DNA of 64,000 nucleotides, taken from positions 1 through 64,000 of the forward strand of contig DASRWC010000056.1 in assembly GCA_035654795.1 (NCBI GenBank), in the 5' to 3' direction. The notes below the pieces were generated by a model. The model was not told the origin of the DNA and searched no databases. It saw only the letters and a program-made list of their open reading frames with translations. Both the position numbers and the translations under genes were made by a program. Below are positions 25,235 to 32,825 of this stretch, in pieces (the stretch's first letter is position 1; every line of letters starts with the position of its first letter). Source of the stretch: JAAYLC01 sp035654795 (lineage in GTDB: Bacteria; Bacteroidota; Bacteroidia; Flavobacteriales; Flavobacteriaceae).

Positions 25235-26031
25235 TTCTTTCGATTAATCACGCGATATTCTTCATAGCAACTGCTGATGGCGTCCAGTATTTGCAGATCA
25301 TTCGCAGTACGAATAAAATTTTCTGAGTAGTTACATTTATTTAATATCTCATCGATATCTATACGTTCTAACTGGAGCACAGCCATAAGCGTTTCTCGAT
25401 CAAATTTGCTTTGGAGTAAATTCCGGATCTCATCGTCCTGCTTCATCTGCCTTAATTTTCGCATGTTTCGCGGACGTTTTCCAAACATATTGTACAGAAA
25501 ATCTGCGGGATTAAACACGGCATCCATAACCCTTCCTACTGCGCCGGGTTGTGACCCGCCACCTTCATAGCCGCTGTTCAATCCTGCTATGCGGTATCGG
25601 TAATTATCGTAAACGGGTATAAGCTTTGCATCTATTTCTACATATCCTGTCAATTGTACCGGCTTCACTACAACTTCTTCCAGCGCAATGCCCAATTCAG
25701 TCATTTTGATTTTTACATCACCAAAAGACAACCAGTCATTTGTAACCCGAACCCTTAGAGATTTAAAACCTAAATAAGAAAAATAAAGGGTATCATTTAC
25801 AGCCGCCTTAATGGTGAATTCTCCTTTCTCATTGGTTACTGCCCCAATTACTTTATTCAGATTTACAACATTTACATTTTCAAGAGGATTATCATTAGCA
25901 TCATTCATAACCGTTCCTGAAATTTTGAAATCTTCTTGTGCCGTAATAGTGCTAAAGAAAAAAACAAAGAAGAATACCGTTAAAACGCATTGCAATTTTC
26001 TAAAAAAAATGGACGTTGAGAGTGGGTACAT
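25231..26031 (-). CDS. Secreted protein with carboxypeptidase-like regulatory domain
   Basis: A 266-residue protein with a signal peptide (FFRKLQCVLTVFFFVFFFST, ending near ITAQ). The CarbopepD_reg_2 beta-sandwich domain follows at about residues 35-115: ISGTVMNDANDNPLENVNVV, NLNKVIGAVTNEKGEFTIKA, DTLYFSYLGFKSLRVRV. The second half (from about 150) is a helical region that I do not recognise. This domain normally precedes a TonB-dependent receptor barrel, but there is no barrel here. Such short forms are common in Bacteroidota; function unknown. Confidence 0.85.
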   Translation of the reverse strand: MYPLSTSIFFRKLQCVLTVFFFVFFFSTITAQEDFKISGTVMNDANDNPLENVNVVNLNKVIGAVTNEKGEFTIKAAVNDTLYFSYLGFKSLRVRVTNDWLSFGDVKIKMTELGIALEEVVVKPVQLTGYVEIDAKLIPVYDNYRYRIAGLNSGYEGGGSQPGAVGRVMDAVFNPADFLYNMFGKRPRNMRKLRQMKQDDEIRNLLQSKFDRETLMAVLQLERIDIDEILNKCNYSENFIRTANDLQILDAISSCYEEYRVINRKN

Positions 26032-26112
26032 GAAAAGCAGGTTTCTCGGGCAAATATAATGATATGAGACTAGTTTGAAAGCAAATACCGGACCGCTTTG
26101 AAATTAATATAC

Positions 26113-26373
26113 TTAATCCAGTTCTTCATAATCCACATACTCCCCTACTTTTTTTCTACTTCCTTTTGACCTTGGTGGCATTTTGTTAATACTCACACTG
26201 CCCTCTTCTTCTTTTTGGAACTTTTGATTCTGTGCTTGTTGAAAAAATTGTTCGAATCTCTCACCTGCCTTTTTCGTAAGATATCGTATGAGATATGGCA
26301 TTAGAAGTCTTGAGAGAAACTTCAATGCAAAAAAAATCAGAAGAATGACAAGAATAACTATTAGAAAACTCAT
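26113..26373 (-). CDS. DUF4834 family small membrane protein
   Basis: An 86-residue protein with one N-terminal membrane helix (SFLIVILVILLIFFALKFL), a short basic amphipathic stretch (LIRYLTKKAGERFEQFF), and a polar C-terminus ending GEYVDYEELD. This is the layout of Bacteroidota DUF4834. I start at the ATG 26373; the frame extends seven codons upstream only to a TTG that lies inside a -7 box. Function unknown. Confidence 0.8.
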   Translation of the reverse strand: MSFLIVILVILLIFFALKFLSRLLMPYLIRYLTKKAGERFEQFFQQAQNQKFQKEEEGSVSINKMPPRSKGSRKKVGEYVDYEELD

Positions 26374-26391
26374 GTTAAATATAATTGGCTT

Positions 26392-26399
26392 CAAAAATA
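26392..26399 (-). promoter_or_regulatory. Putative -7 box for the DUF4834 gene
   Basis: TATTTTTG on the minus strand, 18 bases before the ATG at 26373. No clear -33 element. Confidence 0.45.
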
Positions 26400-26454
26400 G
26401 CCATAGGATTGGAAAAAGAACTATTGCCGCTATTAAATTAATTGTAAAATCCTA

Positions 26455-26462
26455 TATCTTTG
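26455..26462 (+). promoter_or_regulatory. Putative -7 box for the outer-membrane transporter-like gene
   Basis: TATCTTTG matches TAnnTTTG, 18 bases before the ATG at 26481. It overlaps the upstream TTG at 26460, which argues against that codon as a start. Confidence 0.5.
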
Positions 26463-26480
26463 ACCGAAACCAATTGCCTT

Positions 26481-27470
26481 ATGAGAATTCGAAATCTCTT
26501 TATCTCTACCATTTTTTCCCTCTTTTTTTCATCCGTTTTTGCACAATATACAGACCTCATTAACACAAACAGACCGGGAGTATCTGAAGGTGCATTTGCT
26601 GTAGGCCGAGATGTACTTCAGTTAGAAACCGGATTGAGTTTTGGAAAAGAAAACCACAGCCTTTTAAAGACAGAGATGACCGCATTTGCAATTGACTACA
26701 CGTTGCGGTATGGAATTTTGCGTGAGCAACTTGAATTTAAATGGACCGGAGAATATCAGGCTTCTAATCTCACCTACACTGCATTCGATCCGGAAAAAGA
26801 AGCAAAATTGGCCAATTTTAAAAGCAATGCCCTTGGGGTTAAATACTTAATTTACGATCCTAATGTAAAACGCGCACTAAAAGGCCCTAATCTCTATAGT
26901 TGGAAAGCAAATCATAAATTCCAATGGTCTGATCTTATTCCCGCTGTATCAGTCTTTGCGGGGGTAAATTTTGATCTTGATGAAGATAATCCATATCTGC
27001 CCAAAAACAATGCTTCTGTTAGCCCAAAACTTGTAGTGGCAACTCAGAATAATTTTAAGAGTGGATTTGTACTTGTCACCAATATTATTGCCGATCGGAT
27101 TATAGCAGAATACCCTTCTTACAGTTATATTCTTACACTCACAAAAAATACCGGAGATCTTTTCTCATTCTTTATAGAAAATCAAGGAATAATGAGTGAT
27201 TTTTACGCAGATCAACTCCTACGTGGAGGCGGTGCATTGTTATTAGGACCCGATCTGCAACTGGACCTTTCGGTGACCTACAGTTTTAAGGATACTCCTT
27301 CCATTTTGTATGGCCGACTCGGCGCAGCATATAGATTTGATATGCATAAGAAAGACGATTTTCTAGAAGATATGGATCCGAAGAACAAGGATAAACACAA
27401 AAAGGAGCGAAAAAATAAGAAGAAAAAAGGCGAACCCGAAGATCTTGATTTGGGTGATGAAAACAATTAG
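26481..27470 (+). CDS. Outer-membrane transporter-like protein (Phenol_MetA_deg type)
   Basis: A 329-residue predicted beta-barrel with a signal peptide (MRIRNLFISTIFSLFFSSVF, then AQ). The mature start DLINTNRPGVSEGAFAVGRD is characteristic of the MetA-pathway phenol degradation/transporter family. Alternating beta-strand pattern continues to about residue 290. The last 40 residues form a highly charged lysine-rich tail (KNKDKHKKERKNKKKKGEPE), unlike a normal barrel, which ends in an aromatic residue. The start is set by the signal peptide and the promoter. The substrate is unknown. Confidence 0.8.
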   Translation: MRIRNLFISTIFSLFFSSVFAQYTDLINTNRPGVSEGAFAVGRDVLQLETGLSFGKENHSLLKTEMTAFAIDYTLRYGILREQLEFKWTGEYQASNLTYTAFDPEKEAKLANFKSNALGVKYLIYDPNVKRALKGPNLYSWKANHKFQWSDLIPAVSVFAGVNFDLDEDNPYLPKNNASVSPKLVVATQNNFKSGFVLVTNIIADRIIAEYPSYSYILTLTKNTGDLFSFFIENQGIMSDFYADQLLRGGGALLLGPDLQLDLSVTYSFKDTPSILYGRLGAAYRFDMHKKDDFLEDMDPKNKDKHKKERKNKKKKGEPEDLDLGDENN

Positions 27471-27475
27471 ACATC

Positions 27476-28627
27476 ATGCTAGAAATTAAAGAAGTTCTTT
27501 CGAGAAGAGATTTAGAGAAGTTCGTCAAATTTCCATTTAAACTTTACAAAACCTGTCCCTACTGGGTTCCGCCATTAATAAAAGATGAGATAAACAGCCT
27601 GGACCCTACATTAAATCCGGCTTTCAACGATACCGACGCTTGGTTTTATCTCGCCTATCGAAATGGAGAGGTGGTAGGAAGAATTGGAGTTGCTATTAAC
27701 CATATAGAAATTCAACAACTTGGCAAAAGGAAAGTTAGATTCGGATGGCTGGATATGGTAGATGATATTCAGGTAACCAAGGCGCTAATTGGGAAGGCGT
27801 TTGAAAAAGGGCGTGAACTAGGTTTGGAATATATTGAGGGTCCCATGGGGTTTAACAACATGGAAAAAGCGGGAATCTTAACGAAAGGATTTAAAGAAAT
27901 GAACACCATGATTACGTGGTATCATTACCCCTACTATTTCGAACATATGAAGCTCATGGGCTTTGAAAAACAAGCAACTTGGGTAGAATACAAAATGGAT
28001 GTCCCGCCGTCAATTTTTGATCGCATATCAAAATTCTCGAATCTCGTTAAAGAAAGGCATCAATTGAAAGTAATTCCTATTTCAACTAAAGAAGAAATAA
28101 CTGAATTGGCCGATGAAATGTTCACACTGCTCAATGAAACGTACAACCGCTTACAAACTTATGTTCCCCTTCAAATCGAACAACGAGAATATTATAAGAA
28201 AAAATACCTCAATTTCCTGACGCCGGAATACATCACGTGTATTAAAGATGCTGAAAATAAATTAGTTGCTTTTTCTATTGTGATGCCTTCATTCTCCAAG
28301 GCATTAAAAAAGGCAAACGGCAAACTGTTTCCGTGGGGCTGGAAATATATTTTGGACGCACAGAGAAAGAATGACACCGCCGCTTTTTATCTCATCGGGA
28401 TTGCGCCGTCTTATCAAGGGAGAGGTGTTACAGCTATTATTTTTGAAGAGATGCTCAATATGTTTATAGCTAAAGGCATCAAGACGGTAGAGACAAATCC
28501 GGAACTTATAGAAAACAAAGCTGTACAGTCTTTATGGAAAGACTACAACCCGGTGCAGCATAAAGAAAGAAGTACATTTAGAAGAAACATTATGAGCGGA
28601 TTTTCTCTTGAGAAACTTGAAAAATAA
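27476..28627 (+). CDS. GNAT-like N-acetyltransferase domain protein, possibly two fused GNAT folds
   Basis: A 383-residue protein. The C-terminal quarter contains an acetyl-CoA-binding motif A (IGIAPSYQGRGVTAIIFEEM) followed by VETNPELIENKAVQSLWKDY. The N-terminal half also looks GNAT-like (WFYLAYRNGEVVGRIGVAIN, then GKAFEKGRELGLEYIEGPMG), so the protein may be an internal fusion or duplication. Homologues in this phylum are sometimes named GTP cyclohydrolase, for which I see no motif. It follows the transporter-like gene by 5 bases and is probably co-transcribed. Substrate unknown. Confidence 0.75.
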   Translation: MLEIKEVLSRRDLEKFVKFPFKLYKTCPYWVPPLIKDEINSLDPTLNPAFNDTDAWFYLAYRNGEVVGRIGVAINHIEIQQLGKRKVRFGWLDMVDDIQVTKALIGKAFEKGRELGLEYIEGPMGFNNMEKAGILTKGFKEMNTMITWYHYPYYFEHMKLMGFEKQATWVEYKMDVPPSIFDRISKFSNLVKERHQLKVIPISTKEEITELADEMFTLLNETYNRLQTYVPLQIEQREYYKKKYLNFLTPEYITCIKDAENKLVAFSIVMPSFSKALKKANGKLFPWGWKYILDAQRKNDTAAFYLIGIAPSYQGRGVTAIIFEEMLNMFIAKGIKTVETNPELIENKAVQSLWKDYNPVQHKERSTFRRNIMSGFSLEKLEK

Positions 28628-28660
28628 AAGCATCTTCCCTTGAGTGGGCGGGAAGATGCT
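28621..28660 (-). terminator. Intrinsic terminator for the alpha-oxoamine synthase gene
   Basis: An 11-bp perfect stem (AGCATCTTCCC and its complement) with a 10-base loop. The T-rich tail is on the minus strand. The hairpin lies at the end of the convergent GNAT gene and may also help stop it. Confidence 0.8.
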
Positions 28661-28683
28661 AATATCCGTCTTTAATAGAATTT

Positions 28684-29949
28684 TTAGATTTCTTCTTGCA
28701 TGGCCTCAGCTACTTTTGCTGATTGCCTTTTATACTCACCATTTTCCAATTTACTTCTAATGGCTGAGAAAGCTTCTAATGTCTCTTCAATATCCTCTTT
28801 AGTGTGAGATGCCGTCGGAATAAGTCTCAACAAAATAAGACCTTTAGGAATAACCGGATATACAACAATAGAACAGAAAACTCCGTGATTTTCGCGCAAG
28901 TCTTTCACCAGGGCCATTGCTTCAGGAATACTTCCTTTCAGATAAACCGGCGTAACACAACTTTGAGTTGTTCCTAAGTCAAAACCTCTTTCTCTAAGTC
29001 CATTTTGAAGTGCATTCGTATTTTCCCAAAGCTTTTCTTTCAATTCAGGCATAGAACGCAGCATATCCAATCGTTTCAATGCACCTTCCACCAGCACCAT
29101 TTGCAATGATTTTGCAAACATCTGAGATCTCAAATTATACTTCAAATAATTGATAATGGCTTTGTCGGCAGCAATAAACGCTCCTGTACTGGCCATTGAT
29201 TTTGCGAAAGTGGCAAAGTAAACGTCAATACCATCCTGAACGCCCTGCTCCTCACCTGTCCCGGCGCCTGTTTTACCAAGCGTTCCAAATCCGTGAGCAT
29301 CGTCTACAAAAAATCTGAAGTTATATTTTTCTTTAAGTGCTACAATCTCTTTAAGTCTTCCTTGTTGCCCTCGCATCCCAAAAACACCTTCCGAAATTAC
29401 AAGAATTCCGCCCCCGGTCTTTTCTGCAACTTTAGTGGCACGTTGTAAGTTTTTTTCGAGACTTTCCATGTCATTATGCTGGTAGGTAAAACGTTGCCCC
29501 ATATGGAGGCGAACACCGTCTATTATACAAGCATGTGCATCAACATCATAAACAATAACATCATCTTTAGACACTAAAGCATCTATGGTTGACACCATTC
29601 CTTGATATCCGAAATTTAGAACGTAGACCGCTTCTTTATTTACAAATGCTGCCAATTCGCGTTGTAGTTGCTCATGTAGGTCTGTGTGCCCACTCATCAT
29701 TCTTGCTCCCATTGGGTACGCAGAGCCCCATTTTGCAGCAGCTTCTGCATCTACTTTCCTAACCTCAGGATGATTTGCCAACCCCATATAATCATTAATA
29801 CTCCACGTGATCACATCCTTCCCCTTGAATTTCATACGATTAGAGATAGTACCTTCAAGTTTGGGGAAAATAAAATATCCTTCTGCATGATCTGCCCATT
29901 TTCCCAAAGGACCCTTGTCCTTATACATTTTATCAAATAAATCTTTCAT
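28684..29949 (-). CDS. Alpha-oxoamine synthase family PLP enzyme; candidate cysteate/serine fatty-acyltransferase
   Basis: A 421-residue fold type I PLP enzyme related to serine palmitoyltransferase and 2-amino-3-ketobutyrate CoA ligase. Seen: NDYMGLANHPEVRKVDAEAA, GARMMSGHTDLHEQLQREL, FVDDAHGFGTLGKTG and the PLP-lysine segment YFATFAKSMASTGAF. It condenses an amino acid with an acyl thioester. Bacteroidota use one such enzyme for sphingolipids (serine) and, in sulfonolipid producers, one for capnine (cysteate). A cystathionine-synthase-like gene 1.7 kb away fits a cysteate-forming partner. Without comparison I cannot separate the two substrates. It also has about 25 extra C-terminal residues. 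Confidence 0.85.
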   Translation of the reverse strand: MKDLFDKMYKDKGPLGKWADHAEGYFIFPKLEGTISNRMKFKGKDVITWSINDYMGLANHPEVRKVDAEAAAKWGSAYPMGARMMSGHTDLHEQLQRELAAFVNKEAVYVLNFGYQGMVSTIDALVSKDDVIVYDVDAHACIIDGVRLHMGQRFTYQHNDMESLEKNLQRATKVAEKTGGGILVISEGVFGMRGQQGRLKEIVALKEKYNFRFFVDDAHGFGTLGKTGAGTGEEQGVQDGIDVYFATFAKSMASTGAFIAADKAIINYLKYNLRSQMFAKSLQMVLVEGALKRLDMLRSMPELKEKLWENTNALQNGLRERGFDLGTTQSCVTPVYLKGSIPEAMALVKDLRENHGVFCSIVVYPVIPKGLILLRLIPTASHTKEDIEETLEAFSAIRSKLENGEYKRQSAKVAEAMQEEI

Positions 29950-29978
29950 GGAGTATTTATATAAAGTTTAAACGGATG

Positions 29979-29986
29979 CAAAATTA
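29979..29986 (-). promoter_or_regulatory. Putative -7 box for the alpha-oxoamine synthase gene
   Basis: TAATTTTG on the minus strand matches TAnnTTTG, 29 bases before the start codon. The nearest TTTG upstream is too far (29 bases). The rest of the 281-base gap (29950-30230) holds only a weak 7-bp hairpin at 30184-30221. Confidence 0.4.
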
Positions 29987-30230
29987 ACAAAATTTCAGTC
30001 ATCTCGTGTAGTCTTCAAAGTCATTATGTAAGGGTACTAAAAAAAGAAGCAGCAAAAAATATTTCCATAGCCATTCCTAATGAGAGATTCCTGTTTTTAA
30101 GATGCTGTTCCATTCCAAAATCATTCTATCAATATCGTTTCCTTATCCCGTGTATTTAATTTATGGAAAGCCGAAAAGAAGAAAAGTGATAAATTGTGAA
30201 TTGAAAATGAATTGATCACTTATAAGGTTG

Positions 30231-31451
30231 TTATGATTTCTTGGTCAGATGCGTTTTTACATCCGGAAGGAAGTATGCTATTATTCCCATTAAAGGTAGG
30301 AAGGAGCAAATGAGATAAACCGTTTCTATGCCTATATGATCGGCTAAATAACCAAGTAGAGCCGAGCCTAATCCTGCTATTCCGAAAGCAAATCCAAAAA
30401 ACATTCCCGAAATCATTCCTACTTTCCCGGGTAACAGTTCTTGAGCAAACACAAGAATGGCAGAAAATGCCGAGGATAAAACCAAGCCAATGACCACCAC
30501 CAGTGAGCCGGTCCAAAATAAATTGACATAGGGCAGTAATAGAGCAAAAGGTGCAGATCCTAAAATGGAAAACCAGATCACATATTTTCTACCAAAGCGA
30601 TCCCCTATCGGACCTCCAAGGAAAGTACCTAATGCCACTGCGCCAAAAAATAGAAAAAGATAAAATTGCGATTCACGAACTGAAACCTCGAATTTCTCCA
30701 TCAAATAAAAGGTGAAGTAGCTGGAGATACTCGTCATATAAATATATTTGGAGAAAATAAGAGCAAGCAACACAGTGATAGCTCCTTTCACCTGTCTTTT
30801 TTTCAATCGTGGAGGATATTCCTTAATTTTTCTTTTTCCGGAGAATCTTGTAGCGAGTTGCACCTGATACCATTTAGCCACATAAAACAAAACAAATATT
30901 CCGAGGGCTGCCAAAGTTAAAAACCATAAAATATGCTGCTGACCTCGTGGCATGACTATGAAAATAACCAGTAGCGGTCCAATTGCTGTTCCGGCATTTC
31001 CCCCTACCTGAAAAATGGATTGGGCCAACCCTCTTTTCCCTCCCGATGCTAAATATGCCACTCTTGAAGCCTCAGGATGAAAAATGGAAGAACCAATTCC
31101 AACCAATCCCACGGAAAGGAGAATGAGGAAATAATTTGTAGAAAAAGAAAGAAATATGAGCCCTGTTAAGGTGAACAACATTCCGAAGGTAAGTGAATAC
31201 GGTTGGGGTTTTTTATCTGTAAACCGTCCCACAACAGGTTGTAGTAGCGAAGCCGTCAGTTGATAAACAAGGGTGATAAATCCAATTTGTGTGAAACTTA
31301 AAGCGTAATTTTCCTTCAACAAGGGATAGACTGAAGGAATAATAATTTGCAACAAATCATTAATACAGTGACTGACGGCAATAGCAAAAAGAACGGGATA
31401 TACCGTTTTTTGCATCATAGGATTTGAAGAAATCTTTGGGGATAAATTCAT
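30231..31451 (-). CDS. MFS transporter, fosmidomycin-resistance (Fsr) type
   Basis: A 406-residue major facilitator with 12 predicted membrane helices. Seen: AVSHCINDLLQIIIPSVYPL near the N-terminus, FTQIGFITLVYQLTASLLQP, VGRFTDKKP, and the Fsr hallmark GSSIFHPEASRVAYLASGGK then RGLAQSIFQVGGNAGTAIGP. E. coli Fsr exports fosmidomycin; the natural substrate of most relatives is unknown. It sits between two PLP-enzyme genes on the same strand with long gaps on both sides, so it probably has its own promoter. Confidence 0.9.
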   Translation of the reverse strand: MNLSPKISSNPMMQKTVYPVLFAIAVSHCINDLLQIIIPSVYPLLKENYALSFTQIGFITLVYQLTASLLQPVVGRFTDKKPQPYSLTFGMLFTLTGLIFLSFSTNYFLILLSVGLVGIGSSIFHPEASRVAYLASGGKRGLAQSIFQVGGNAGTAIGPLLVIFIVMPRGQQHILWFLTLAALGIFVLFYVAKWYQVQLATRFSGKRKIKEYPPRLKKRQVKGAITVLLALIFSKYIYMTSISSYFTFYLMEKFEVSVRESQFYLFLFFGAVALGTFLGGPIGDRFGRKYVIWFSILGSAPFALLLPYVNLFWTGSLVVVIGLVLSSAFSAILVFAQELLPGKVGMISGMFFGFAFGIAGLGSALLGYLADHIGIETVYLICSFLPLMGIIAYFLPDVKTHLTKKS

Positions 31452-31476
31452 TTTCTAATTCTATCGCATTGGCGCG

Positions 31477-31484
31477 CAAAGATA
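31477..31484 (-). promoter_or_regulatory. Putative -7 box for the Fsr-like transporter gene
   Basis: TATCTTTG on the minus strand, 25 bases before the start codon. No -33 TTG at the usual spacing. Confidence 0.45.
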
Positions 31485-31687
31485 TTATACCAAATAGAAG
31501 CATAAGAATTTTGATGAGTCTTTTTCGGAAGAAAGCAGAATATTGAGAACCGCAAAAGGTTTCATTTTTAAATCAAGCCCTTGAAAGCAATCCAAGGAAC
31601 AATTGCTCGGGACTTTAGATTCCGAGTTCTAAAAAATAAGTTTTTGGACTTGAAAAAGACTGAGTAACTTCTTCTTATTGAGGGATT

Positions 31688-32725
31688 TTATTTAACGTAT
31701 TGAATTTTTTCGGTGTTGATTTTATGATCTTCCATAAAACCTTGCTCTTGCATCCAAGAATCGCTGAAAATCTTACTCATATAGCGGGATCCGTGGTCTG
31801 GAAAAATTACCACAACATGACTGTTTTCATCAAACTCCCCTACTTCATCCAATTGTTTTATCCCTTGCATGGCTGCTCCACTTGTATAGCCTACAAAAAG
31901 TCCTTCGGTGCGTGCAATTTCCCGAGCTGTGTGAGCGCTATTCTCATCGGTCACCTTTTCGAAATGGTCAATGACCTTAAAATCCGTGGCCGTCGGAATT
32001 AGATTTTTCCCCAATCCTTCAATTCGGTAAGGATAAATTTCGTTTTTATCAAATTCGCCGGTTTCATGATATTTTTTTAAAACCGATCCGTAAGCATCAA
32101 TTCCGATAATCCTTATTTCGGGATTCTGCTCTTTCAAATAACGGGCTGCTCCTGAGATAGTTCCCCCTGTTCCACTACAAGCTACCAGGTGTGTGATTTT
32201 TCCTTGAGTTTGTTCCCAAATTTCAGGCCCGGTGGTGAGGTAGTGTGCGTCAACGTTCAGCTCGTTGAAATATTGATTAATGTATATGGATCCCGGTATT
32301 TCTTGGCTTAACCTTTTTGCTACTTCATAATAAGATCGTGGATCATCTGCAGGTACATGCGCCGGACAAACGAAAACCTCTGCCCCCATAGCTTTCAGCA
32401 TATCAATTTTGTCTGCTGAAGATTTTGAACTCACGGCCAAGATGCATTTATATCCACGTACAATGCTAACCATAGCAAGGCTGAATCCGGTATTCCCGCT
32501 AGTAGTTTCAATAACGGTATCGCCGGGCTTTAGGATTCCATTTTTTTCCGCTTGATCCAATATATAAAGCGCAATCCTATCTTTTGTTGAATGTCCCGGA
32601 TTAAAAGCCTCCACTTTCGCATAGAAATTTCCCTTCATATGCTTTGTGATCCTCTTCAGCTTTATGAGAGGTGTGTTTCCGATGAGTTCCAAAATGCTCT
32701 CGTGAGTCTTGATTTCATTTTTCAT
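31688..32725 (-). CDS. PLP-dependent cysteine synthase/cystathionine beta-synthase-like enzyme; candidate cysteate synthase
   Basis: A 345-residue fold type II PLP enzyme. Seen: SILELIGNTPLIKLKRI, the PLP-lysine loop FNPGHSTKDRIALYILDQAE (motif SxKDR), ETTSGNTGFSLAM, the glycine loop SGTGGTISGAARYLK, and GYTSGAAMQGI. The overall sequence is closer to the catalytic core of cystathionine beta-synthase (LKPGDTVIE, FSDSWMQEQGF) than to O-acetylserine sulfhydrylase, but there is no CBS regulatory domain. Enzymes of this kind make cysteine, cystathionine or cysteate. PGHS in place of the usual GG(S)-type loop and TTSGNTG in place of PTSGNTG are unusual. Its proximity to the acyltransferase gene suggests a cysteate role, which is inference. 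Confidence 0.85.
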   Translation of the reverse strand: MKNEIKTHESILELIGNTPLIKLKRITKHMKGNFYAKVEAFNPGHSTKDRIALYILDQAEKNGILKPGDTVIETTSGNTGFSLAMVSIVRGYKCILAVSSKSSADKIDMLKAMGAEVFVCPAHVPADDPRSYYEVAKRLSQEIPGSIYINQYFNELNVDAHYLTTGPEIWEQTQGKITHLVACSGTGGTISGAARYLKEQNPEIRIIGIDAYGSVLKKYHETGEFDKNEIYPYRIEGLGKNLIPTATDFKVIDHFEKVTDENSAHTAREIARTEGLFVGYTSGAAMQGIKQLDEVGEFDENSHVVVIFPDHGSRYMSKIFSDSWMQEQGFMEDHKINTEKIQYVK

Positions 32726-32825
32726 AATAAATTAGTTTCTCTTTTAAAAAAACATTCCTTGAAAACCGAAATCGCTGTGGGGCGACCAAGATTTAGACTT
32801 TGCGAAGGTACGGAAATAAAATTTA

